Origin: Oligoflexia bacterium | GTDB lineage: Bacteria; Bdellovibrionota; Bacteriovoracia; Bacteriovoracales; Bacteriovoracaceae | Assembly: GCA_015231955.1 (NCBI GenBank) | Contig: JADGAN010000006.1 | Location: 97,367-161,366 of the forward strand | Length of the DNA: 64,000 nt | Direction: 5' to 3' | Shown here: positions 26,569 through 34,696 of the stretch, piece after piece | Layout of the letters: the number at the start of each line of letters is the position of its first letter | Numbering within the stretch: position 1 is the stretch's first letter | Notes under the pieces: generated by a model | What the model was told of the DNA's origin: nothing | Seen by the model: only the letters and a program-made list of their open reading frames with translations | Databases searched by the model: none | Program-made: the position numbers and the translations under genes

Positions 26569-28266
26569 TTACTCCTTGTGGCCGAAATCGATAGAGAGAG
26601 AGGCACTGGGAAAAAGTTCGATGATAAGCTCTTGCTCACTCCAGCGTGCTTGGGTATTAATGGCGTCAATCATTTTCATAAAGGTAAAGCGTTTGTGAAA
26701 GGGGACTTTTACATATTTTTTATAGCTGGTGGGATTGTAGATGGAGAGGCGGCGTACTTCTGAAAAATGTAGCTCACTAGCAAAGGGGGAGCGATTTTTC
26801 CAAAGGAAAGAGATCCCTTGATCATAATTAAAGGAGAGATGGGAGATTTCCAGATAGCTGATGAGATTTTCCCAGAAGGAGAATTTTTTCACCAAAGATT
26901 CGGGCGCGATTTGCTCTCCGGCAAATAAGATTAACTTGCCTTCGCCAAGGGAAGCATTGGTCATATCACAAAGATAATTAATATTTTGTGTAACAATAGA
27001 ATTCTCCAAGAAGAAAATTTCTAATTTTTTCTTTGCCTGGGTGTCGAGTGCTGATGAGTTCACTACGATTTTTCCACCCATCATGAGATGTTTTAAAAGG
27101 GTGTGTATCTCTTCCTCTCCGATGTGAGGTAAAAGACAAAATAAAACTTTACCATCACTTACGGCATCGCTGCTATTCTCTAGGGAACTTTTTAAAAGAT
27201 AAGTTTGTGGATGGGTCTTTTTTAAGTAGGGCAAAACTCCTGTTGAGAGTGAGGTTTGGTGACTGGGTAACTCATAAATTTCAAAGAAGTGCATGATGGA
27301 AAAAGAGGTATGTTCCGATTCATAGGTTTGCATCCCCTCTAATTTGGAAGCATAAAATTCAGGTGTGCTTAGCTCTTTAAAGATTTGTGAAAGGGAACGA
27401 TTTTCTAGTGCTTCAGAGGAGAGCAGTGCTGCGGAAGGAATGCTCTTTTGCACAAGCGCAGTGATAGTATCTTGAAAAATATATTCGTCCAGGTGAAAAT
27501 TACAGCTGGCTTTGACCAAGATATCTAAGGGAGAACTGAGGAGGAAGGAGAAGGAGAGTTCACCTACCCAGTTATCTTTAAATGCTTCTTTAATAAGTTG
27601 CAGATAAAGGTTCTTTACAGTTTTTTGAAAAGCGTAAGCATGACTATTTTGTTCACTTTGCGCTTTATATTTCAAAAGGCCTTCTTCAAAAGCGCTAGAG
27701 CTGTCATCAAGATAAGTAATAAAGCGTCCATCTAAGTTATAACCGCAGCCCATGGCCGCAACGCTAATATTATTAGCTTGAGGTAAAAGGTGTTCTCTTA
27801 ATTTTTTTAAAAACTTGCTATAGCTCCAGTAGATTTTTGGATCGTAAAAGGAAAACATTTTGTTTAAGAGGTGATCTGTGGTTGCCACCGCATTGATTAG
27901 GCCTTGAGGATTTTTGCATAAAATTTTGGCAATAGAGGAGGGAACTCCACCATTGGCGAGATAGGGAACAGGAGTGAGGGGTATAAGGAGAATTGGATTT
28001 AAATTTAAAGAGAGTGCTAAGTTTATCAAATACGTCAGATTGGTTTCCATCGCTTCTTGACCAAAATCGTAGGAGAGTTCACTTGATGAAGAGAGTGGCG
28101 TTTGTACTTGGTGAAATGCCCAGTTGAGGGGAATGAACAAAGGGAGGTATGATGTATTTGCTTGTTCGTCGAGGTAGTTTCTTAAGTTATTTTCCCAAAG
28201 TGTGCTGGAGTGTTGCCAATAGAAGAAAAAACGTTCTGCGGTAGTCGGGTGAATAGAAGATGACAT
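26569..28266 (-). CDS. glycosidase-like (beta-galactosidase-fold) protein
   Basis: The 565-residue protein has no signal peptide. Its apparent architecture is an N-terminal TIM-barrel-like region (about residues 1-310, with strands such as YLPLFIPLNWAFHQ and LNPILLIPLTPVP), a middle Rossmann-like domain (GKVLFCLLPHIGEEEI, then GGKIVVNSS) and a C-terminal beta-rich domain. This order resembles GH42-type beta-galactosidases, in which the middle domain is amidotransferase-like. I could not locate the two catalytic glutamates with confidence, so the activity is unproven. The ATG at 28266 has AGGAG upstream. It is followed closely by a small secreted protein. Confidence 0.45.
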   Translation of the reverse strand: MSSSIHPTTAERFFFYWQHSSTLWENNLRNYLDEQANTSYLPLFIPLNWAFHQVQTPLSSSSELSYDFGQEAMETNLTYLINLALSLNLNPILLIPLTPVPYLANGGVPSSIAKILCKNPQGLINAVATTDHLLNKMFSFYDPKIYWSYSKFLKKLREHLLPQANNISVAAMGCGYNLDGRFITYLDDSSSAFEEGLLKYKAQSEQNSHAYAFQKTVKNLYLQLIKEAFKDNWVGELSFSFLLSSPLDILVKASCNFHLDEYIFQDTITALVQKSIPSAALLSSEALENRSLSQIFKELSTPEFYASKLEGMQTYESEHTSFSIMHFFEIYELPSHQTSLSTGVLPYLKKTHPQTYLLKSSLENSSDAVSDGKVLFCLLPHIGEEEIHTLLKHLMMGGKIVVNSSALDTQAKKKLEIFFLENSIVTQNINYLCDMTNASLGEGKLILFAGEQIAPESLVKKFSFWENLISYLEISHLSFNYDQGISFLWKNRSPFASELHFSEVRRLSIYNPTSYKKYVKVPFHKRFTFMKMIDAINTQARWSEQELIIELFPSASLSIDFGHKE

Positions 28267-28413
28267 AGGACTGATCTCCTGACAGCACAAGTTTATCGAT
28301 AATTAATAGTAACAATGCGATTATTGTCTGGCATGGAAATAATTTACTTTAGGGATTATTTTGAACACCGATAAGCTTGCGAGAAAAAAATTTACCTTAG
28401 TAGGAGTTTTGCA

Positions 28414-29403
28414 ATGGCCGACGATGCAACTATTGTACTAACCGATATGGAAAATGTGCTCGATAGTGCCACTATAGAGGCCAAAAATCGACCGGCCTGT
28501 TTTCTTGCCATCAGTGGGGAGATCAGTGGAAAACTTTTTGACTTAAAACCTGGCGTGATCATTGTTGGACGTGGAGCGGATAATCTTATTGATCTCGATT
28601 TTGCAGGAATTTCTAGGAAGCATTTGAAAATTACAGTAGCGGCAAATGAAGAGGATGAAATCACTGTTATTGCCACTGATCTTGGTTCTAAAAATGGAAC
28701 TTTTATTAATAATGTAAAATTAACGGGGAGTTTGCAATTAACGAAAGGTGATCAGGTGAAGTTGGGTGCAATCACCTTAAAATTTATTCCTAGGGGTGAC
28801 CCGGAAAGACTTGCCTATGACAAATTAAATAAAGATGCGGTTACTGATGGCCTTACAACATGTTATAACAAATTGTATTTTAATCAAACTTGCGAGGCCT
28901 TGGTAAAAAAATCTCGTGCTACAGGGAAGACACTCTCCCTGGTTCTCTTCGATTTGGATCACTTTAAAAATTTAAATGATACTTATGGACACGATGCTGG
29001 TGATTTTGTTTTAAAGGAGTTAGCACAGATCGTTCGCAGCAACGCAATCAGAGAGAGCGATATCTTTGCTCGTTATGGTGGAGAGGAGTTTGTGGTATTG
29101 TTACCTGAAACTAATTTAAAAAATGGTTTTGTGATTGCAGAGAGGATTCGTCAGACTATTGAAAAGTATGAATTTAATTATCATGGGCAGCGTCTGCCAG
29201 TTACTGCCTCCCTAGGGGTTGCTGATTATAGGCAAGGTGTGAATAGTGGTGCTGATCTCTTCAAAAGGGTTGACATCGCCTTGTATAAGTCTAAAAATGG
29301 GGGCCGAAATCAAGTTAATTTTTATAAAGAAGGCGAAGGTAATACCCCTCATGAAGCAAGTCATGCGGCCGAATTCAAATCAGAGTCAAAACCTAAAGCA
29401 TGA
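28414..29403 (+). CDS. FHA-GGDEF diguanylate cyclase
   Basis: An FHA domain (about residues 48-128) with VGRG, SRKH and GSKNGT motifs binds phosphothreonine partners. It is followed by a GGDEF domain (about 145-310) with the active-site motif YGGEEF. The RESD sequence five residues before it is a product-inhibition I-site. The protein should make cyclic di-GMP in response to Ser/Thr phosphorylation; the Ser/Thr kinase at 34697-36847 is a nearby candidate partner. TAGGAG precedes the ATG. Its 3' end overlaps mutL. Confidence 0.92.
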   Translation: MADDATIVLTDMENVLDSATIEAKNRPACFLAISGEISGKLFDLKPGVIIVGRGADNLIDLDFAGISRKHLKITVAANEEDEITVIATDLGSKNGTFINNVKLTGSLQLTKGDQVKLGAITLKFIPRGDPERLAYDKLNKDAVTDGLTTCYNKLYFNQTCEALVKKSRATGKTLSLVLFDLDHFKNLNDTYGHDAGDFVLKELAQIVRSNAIRESDIFARYGGEEFVVLLPETNLKNGFVIAERIRQTIEKYEFNYHGQRLPVTASLGVADYRQGVNSGADLFKRVDIALYKSKNGGRNQVNFYKEGEGNTPHEASHAAEFKSESKPKA

Positions 29404-31018
29404 GCCGAGTTGTATCTCTGTTTTGCCCGAGTTTGTTGTCAATCAGATTCGTGCAGGTGAGGTAGTTGAACGTCCTGCACAGCTTTTAAAAGAGCTTCTA
29501 GAAAATGCGATCGATGCCAATGCCACAAAGATTACCATCCATTTGGAAAATTGTGGGCTGGATTTGCTTGCGGTGATCGATAATGGTGAAGGAATGAGCG
29601 CCGAGGATCTGCCTTGGGCCTTTACCAGACACGCTACTTCAAAAATTTGTAATATGGATGATCTTTACCGCCTAGGAAGTTATGGCTTTCGAGGAGAGGC
29701 ACTGGCGAGTATTGCTAGTGTCGCCAAGGTGTCTTGTGTTTCCAGAACCAAAAAGGGCAGTGGCGTTGGTGGCAAAATGCTTTTGGAGGGAGGAGAGGTG
29801 GTGCTGCATACTGCGCTCGAGGAGGATGCAGTAGCGGTAGAGAGTGGAACTGCCATTTTTGTTACGGAGCTTTTTTATAATACTCCAGTGAGACTAAAAT
29901 TTTTGCGTTCCAAGGCCTCCGAAAAGCATGCACTAAAGCGTGTGCTCTCCGCCTTTTTACTCGCCTATCCGCAGATCACGTTTGAAGTGAAGTGGGATGA
30001 CGGGGAGAAAGAGATCTATAGTGGAGGAGAAGCTAATCTTCGGCAAAGAGTGGTTGAGTTTTTTGCTAAAGGGAAAAGGCGGGTGGAGGAGAATTTACAA
30101 CTCATTGGACCTTTGCAAGGGGAGTATGATGGCCATCGCATTGTAGGGTATATGGCATCTGCCAACTCTTCAATTGATCAAGGTATGATTTTGGTTAATA
30201 AGCGACTGGTTCAAGATAAAAATTTGCACCAGAGGATTGTGCATGCTGGAGTAAGAACCTTAGGACTGGAGGAGAGATCGCTTGCTTATGTTCTTTATAT
30301 TGAACTCCCTCCAGAGTGTTTAGATGTCAATATTCATCCGAATAAGAGCGTGGTAAAGTTTTTGTACCCACAAACACTCTATTCACTCTTGCAGGTGGTG
30401 AGCAATAAGGCAGTTGGCAGCTACCAAAAAAAGCAACAACCCGTGGTGCCGAGTAAAGCAAGTGGCGAGATCACAGCTGCTGCTGCTAGTAGTAGTAAAG
30501 GAGATCAGAGTGGGAGTGAGCAGGAGAGTAATGGACACACCTCCTCCATGCTGTATCTGCGTCCGATCAGTGAGGATGTGTTAGAGATCTATAAGCGGAG
30601 AAAATTGTTATGGCACTATTTTTTAATGGAGTTTAAGCAGTTTAAGAGAGCTGCTGATGATGATGAGGCAGTGGTGCCGCTATTGGTGGTGATGCCGTTT
30701 ACGACGATAGCGGAGGAGATTGATAAACGCTTTCCTTTCTTTGCATCCAAGGGATTTGATTTTGTAAGGGTGAATGCCAATACTATTTTATTAAGAACGA
30801 TTCCTCGTTATCTTGCTCACCTTGATTATAAATTTTTAATAGAGAAGTTGTTGGAGAGCGGTTATGGCCATAAAGAAGAGTCCGAGCAAGAAAGGGATAT
30901 TGAGATTCCACTTACAAGTGAGGAGATTGCTAAGATTGCCAGCGCATTGACTCCAATACAAAAACAGGAATTAAAACGATTAGGAGTAATGGCGGATGTC
31001 TCTTTTACACACCCTTAA
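29351..31018 (+). CDS. mutL: DNA mismatch repair protein MutL
   Basis: GHKL-ATPase core of mismatch repair, about 555 residues from the chosen ATG. The conserved N-terminal motifs are present: IRAGEVVERPAQLLKELLENAIDA, VIDNGEGM, TRHATSKI and GFRGEALASIASV. The C-terminal dimerisation region (about 385-555) lacks the DQHAxxExxxxE endonuclease motif found in most MutL proteins of bacteria without MutH. The start is uncertain: the ATG at 29351 lies inside the preceding gene and has a GAAGG-like site; the family core begins at about residue 25. Confidence 0.9.
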   Translation: MKQVMRPNSNQSQNLKHEPSCISVLPEFVVNQIRAGEVVERPAQLLKELLENAIDANATKITIHLENCGLDLLAVIDNGEGMSAEDLPWAFTRHATSKICNMDDLYRLGSYGFRGEALASIASVAKVSCVSRTKKGSGVGGKMLLEGGEVVLHTALEEDAVAVESGTAIFVTELFYNTPVRLKFLRSKASEKHALKRVLSAFLLAYPQITFEVKWDDGEKEIYSGGEANLRQRVVEFFAKGKRRVEENLQLIGPLQGEYDGHRIVGYMASANSSIDQGMILVNKRLVQDKNLHQRIVHAGVRTLGLEERSLAYVLYIELPPECLDVNIHPNKSVVKFLYPQTLYSLLQVVSNKAVGSYQKKQQPVVPSKASGEITAAAASSSKGDQSGSEQESNGHTSSMLYLRPISEDVLEIYKRRKLLWHYFLMEFKQFKRAADDDEAVVPLLVVMPFTTIAEEIDKRFPFFASKGFDFVRVNANTILLRTIPRYLAHLDYKFLIEKLLESGYGHKEESEQERDIEIPLTSEEIAKIASALTPIQKQELKRLGVMADVSFTHP

Positions 31019-31967
31019 GCGTAATAAGGTTTTAATTTTGTCGGGGCCTACTGCTACTGGAAAAACTGGGTTGGCGATTGAGCTTGCTTGTGATTTAAAG
31101 CAGGCTTCCAATAAAACGATCGAGATGGAGATTGTAAATTTTGATTCGTTACTCTTTTACCACGAATTAAAAATTGGAACAGCTGCACCCAGCAGTGAAG
31201 AGCTTGCTTTAGTACCTCACCATATGGTGGGGATCGTTTCCATCACCACCCCTTTAAATGCACACGATTTTGTGGTGCGTGCACAGCAAGTCATCGAGAA
31301 GCTTTTGTGTTTGGGAAAGGTGCCTGTGCTAGTTGGCGGCAGTGGTTTTTATTTGCGGGCACTTTTAAATGGGATGTACGATTCTCCCTCAACCTTAGAG
31401 CATATTACTAAGCGTTCGCAGCAGCTTTATGACAGTGCAGGGATTCACCCTTTTTTAGAGATTCTACAACAGGTGGATAGCGACTATTTCAAGCAAGTGC
31501 ACTCCAATGATCACTACCGAGTGAGGCGAGCAGTAGAGCACTATTGGATGCATAATACCCCTTTTTCTGCGCTCAAAAGGCAGCAGCAGCTTCCAACTCA
31601 TGGGTGGGAGCTTTGTCATTTAGGCCTTGATCTACCTAAAGATCTGCATGCAGAAGTGATTGGCGCACGCACTTTGAAAATGTTGGAGAGGGGACTTATC
31701 GAGGAGGTGAGGCAACTCCTCTCAAGTGGTTTTAAGGGCAGTGAGCGTCCACTGCAGTCGATTGGATACAAAGAGGTGCAGGCCTATCTTCGTGGTGAAA
31801 TTTTGGATCAGGCATCCTTGATAGAGGCGATCATTTTGTCTACCAAACACCTGGCCAAGGCACAAAGAACTTGGTTTAAAAAGGTGAAAGATCAAGAGAT
31901 GTTTTCTCCGCATAAGGAGCGGCAGCAGATTTTCAATAGGGTTTACCGTTTTTTAGAGGTAAAATAG
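30996..31967 (+). CDS. miaA: tRNA dimethylallyltransferase
   Basis: Transfers the dimethylallyl group to A37 of UNN-reading tRNAs. P-loop GPTATGKTGLA near residue 17, DSLLFYHELKIGTAAPS (a divergent form of the DSMQVYRGMDIGTAKP motif), VGGSGFYLRALL, and the YKEVQAYL and TKHLAKAQRTWFKK motifs near the C-terminus. The 323-residue length is normal. Its start overlaps the end of mutL by 23 bases, an arrangement common in bacteria. Confidence 0.93.
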   Translation: MSLLHTLKRNKVLILSGPTATGKTGLAIELACDLKQASNKTIEMEIVNFDSLLFYHELKIGTAAPSSEELALVPHHMVGIVSITTPLNAHDFVVRAQQVIEKLLCLGKVPVLVGGSGFYLRALLNGMYDSPSTLEHITKRSQQLYDSAGIHPFLEILQQVDSDYFKQVHSNDHYRVRRAVEHYWMHNTPFSALKRQQQLPTHGWELCHLGLDLPKDLHAEVIGARTLKMLERGLIEEVRQLLSSGFKGSERPLQSIGYKEVQAYLRGEILDQASLIEAIILSTKHLAKAQRTWFKKVKDQEMFSPHKERQQIFNRVYRFLEVK

Positions 31968-32020
31968 TAGCGAGGTCTTGGTTATTGAAAAGTGAAAATT
32001 GAAGAGTAAAGGGTAAGGGC

Positions 32021-33367
32021 ATGGCGATTTTTTCAAAATTAACTCAATCGATTATCTACTTCTCGAAAGTTTATCGTGTTCCTGTGGAGAGTGAAAATGG
32101 AGAGCGCTTAGGACGAGTGGTAGATCTTTTTGTTGATTTTGAGGATATCTATCCTGCAGTCTTGGCGGTACAATTTTACGATCGTGGATACTACTTCTAC
32201 TGTGATTGGAGTGAGATCACCAGCTTTTCCTATGAACGTGTAGTGATTCGCGATAGTAAAAGTATCAAGATTGGCAAAACCTATTCACGGGAGGTCAATG
32301 AGAGTAAAGAACCACGGCACCTCTTTTCCGATAGGCTCGACGCTATGGAGATCGTTGATTATCCTGGAGTCGCCAAGTTGGTTTTAGATAAGCAGATCGT
32401 GGATATGCATGGAAAAAAAGTGGTGCGGGTGAATGATATTCACTTGGTAAAGGTGGGGAGTGCTTTAAGGGTTACTCATGCGGATATTGGTGTTAAGGGA
32501 GTGATTCGACGCCTGGGATTTGATGCCGTCATTGATCACTTAAGCAAACGCTTGCTTCCTAAAAATAGTAAATATTTAAAAAATGAGGGGGCAATTAGTT
32601 GGAAATATGTTCATGCCATTCCTGACAAAAGCATTAAAAAGCATGTGGAACTCAATGTCGCCAATGAGGATATTGAAAATATTCATCCCGCCGATTTGGC
32701 AGATATTTTAGAGGATTTAAATCTCCAGGGACGAAAACAGCTCTTTGGGCAATTGGATCCAGAAATTCAAGCACAAACACTTTCTGAAATAGATATGGAT
32801 AAACAGGTATCACTTTTAGAGGATGTGGCACCAGAAGTGACGGCAAAAATTATTGAGAATATGGATCCAGATGAGGCCGCCGATGTGCTGAGTGAATTTG
32901 ATGATGCCGAAGTGGATGAGATTATTTCTCAAATTCACGATAATGAAGTTCAGGAGGAGATTCAAGAGCTGCTCGATTACGATGAAGATACTGCAGGTGG
33001 AATTATGTCGACTGAGGTGTTTTCAGTTGGGGCCTCCGATACTAAAGAGACGATTTTAGAAAAAATTATTAGTGAACATGAAAACATTGAATCCATTTAC
33101 GATATTTTTGTGGTGGATGATAAAAATATTTTGCTGGGATATTGTTCTCTAGCGGCCTTGCTTACACGACGTGAAAATGTAGTGGTATCCGATATTATGG
33201 AGAATAAAGATATTAAATATTTGGCACCAACAGATCATTGGAAGAAGATTGCACTACATATGAGTAAATATAATCTTATTAATGTACCCATTGTTGATGA
33301 GCAGCGAGAACTCTTAGGGATTGTCTCTGTCGATGATATCTTGCCTTGGGCCTTAAATGAGAAATAG
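32021..33367 (+). CDS. PRC-barrel, MgtE-N and CBS domain regulator
   Basis: Soluble 448-residue protein. An N-terminal PRC-barrel-like region (about residues 15-80, VPVESENGERLGRVVDLFVDF) is followed by a second similar segment (about 110-160), an MgtE intracellular N domain (about 215-325, IHPADLADILEDL, DPEIQAQTLSEID, MDPDEAADVLSEF) and a pair of CBS domains (about 330-445). In MgtE this module senses cytosolic magnesium and gates the channel, but here the membrane channel domain is missing. The NRAMP transporter starts 22 bases downstream, so this is probably its cytosolic sensor or regulator. Confidence 0.85.
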   Translation: MAIFSKLTQSIIYFSKVYRVPVESENGERLGRVVDLFVDFEDIYPAVLAVQFYDRGYYFYCDWSEITSFSYERVVIRDSKSIKIGKTYSREVNESKEPRHLFSDRLDAMEIVDYPGVAKLVLDKQIVDMHGKKVVRVNDIHLVKVGSALRVTHADIGVKGVIRRLGFDAVIDHLSKRLLPKNSKYLKNEGAISWKYVHAIPDKSIKKHVELNVANEDIENIHPADLADILEDLNLQGRKQLFGQLDPEIQAQTLSEIDMDKQVSLLEDVAPEVTAKIIENMDPDEAADVLSEFDDAEVDEIISQIHDNEVQEEIQELLDYDEDTAGGIMSTEVFSVGASDTKETILEKIISEHENIESIYDIFVVDDKNILLGYCSLAALLTRRENVVVSDIMENKDIKYLAPTDHWKKIALHMSKYNLINVPIVDEQRELLGIVSVDDILPWALNEK

Positions 33368-33389
33368 CAATAAGAGTTGAGGTGATAGC

Positions 33390-34679
33390 ATGAGATTATG
33401 GGCAGCAGGAGTGAATAAAGTTAAAGAGCGGATGGATCGATGGATCAGCGTGAACCCTTGGTTGCAAAAGCTACTGATGTTTTTAAGTGTGATCGGTCCT
33501 GGGATTATTACCGCCAATATTGATAACGATGCGGGAGGAATTGCCACCTATTCGCTCGCTGGATCTGCTACCGGTTTTCGTTTGTTATGGGTTATTCCAC
33601 TTATTGCTGCTTCACTTATTTTGGTGCAGGAGATGTCGGCACGGCTAGGTATTGTGACAGAGAAGGGACTGGCAGATTTAATTCGCGAGCGCTACGGATT
33701 AAAAATTACTTTTTACATGTTCATCTGTTTGATTATTGCCGATCTTGGCAACACGATGGCAGAGTTTGCAGGGATCGCTTCAGCAGGAGAGATTTTTGGT
33801 ATCTCCAAGTATATCACTGTTCCGGTGTGTGCAGTGGCAGTATGGCTTTTGGTTTTAAAGGGTAACTATCGTATTGTAGAAAAAGTTTTTATGTGTGGAT
33901 GCTTAGTCTATATCTCTTATGTGGTGTGCGGGCTAGTGATGGCCCCTCCGTGGCAAGAAATTTTTCATGCCATGTTGGTTCCAAATATCAGAGAGATTCG
34001 CCCTAGTGATTGGAGTATTATTGTGGGGCTTATTGGTACCAGTATTACTCCTTGGATGCAATTTTACATTCAGGCCTCCATTGTAGAGAAAGGGGTAGCA
34101 CCAGAGGAGCTGCTGTTATCACGCATGGATGTCTTCTTTGGGTGTTTAATGATGTCATTGGTGAGTATGTTTATTATTATCTGCTGTGCTAGCACTATCT
34201 TTCCCTCAGGAGTAGAGGTTCAAAACGCGAAAGATGCAGCTTTGGCCTTAGGACCACTTGCCGGGCACAATGCGAGTATCCTTTTTGCTATTGGTCTCTT
34301 CAACGCCTCTTTCTTTTCTGCGGCACTACTGCCCCTGGCAACCAGTTACTATGTTTGTGAGGGAATGGGGCTAGAGTCCGGTGTGAACAAAACCTTTGGG
34401 GAGGCCCCGCACTTCTTCTCTATCTTCACCATCTTGATTGTTGCCAGTGTAATTATGGTGTTGATTCCTAATATTGGACTCTTTAAGATTTTAATCTGGT
34501 CGCAAGTTTTAAACGGTCTTTTGATTCCACTCATCTTAATTTTTATTGTCAGGCTTGCCAGTGATAAGGAACTCATGGGTAGCTACTGCAATACTTTTTG
34601 GTACAATCTTTTTGCTTATATCATTATCGGGCTGATGCTCTCTAGTAATGTGGCCTTACTTTATCATGGGTTTAGATAA
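33390..34679 (+). CDS. NRAMP-family divalent metal transporter, unusual motifs
   Basis: A 429-residue polytopic protein with about 11 membrane segments and the NRAMP fold. The first-helix region GPGIITANIDNDAGGIATYS replaces the canonical DPGN motif with DNDAGG, and helix 6 reads GTSITPWMQFYIQ where most family members have MPHN. These positions hold the metal-binding Asp, Asn and Met in manganese/iron transporters, so specificity may differ, for instance towards harder ions such as magnesium. GAGGTGAT precedes the ATG. It is coupled with the MgtE-N/CBS gene and convergent with the kinase gene. Confidence 0.85.
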   Translation: MRLWAAGVNKVKERMDRWISVNPWLQKLLMFLSVIGPGIITANIDNDAGGIATYSLAGSATGFRLLWVIPLIAASLILVQEMSARLGIVTEKGLADLIRERYGLKITFYMFICLIIADLGNTMAEFAGIASAGEIFGISKYITVPVCAVAVWLLVLKGNYRIVEKVFMCGCLVYISYVVCGLVMAPPWQEIFHAMLVPNIREIRPSDWSIIVGLIGTSITPWMQFYIQASIVEKGVAPEELLLSRMDVFFGCLMMSLVSMFIIICCASTIFPSGVEVQNAKDAALALGPLAGHNASILFAIGLFNASFFSAALLPLATSYYVCEGMGLESGVNKTFGEAPHFFSIFTILIVASVIMVLIPNIGLFKILIWSQVLNGLLIPLILIFIVRLASDKELMGSYCNTFWYNLFAYIIIGLMLSSNVALLYHGFR

Positions 34680-34696
34680 TATCACTGGAGCGAACG

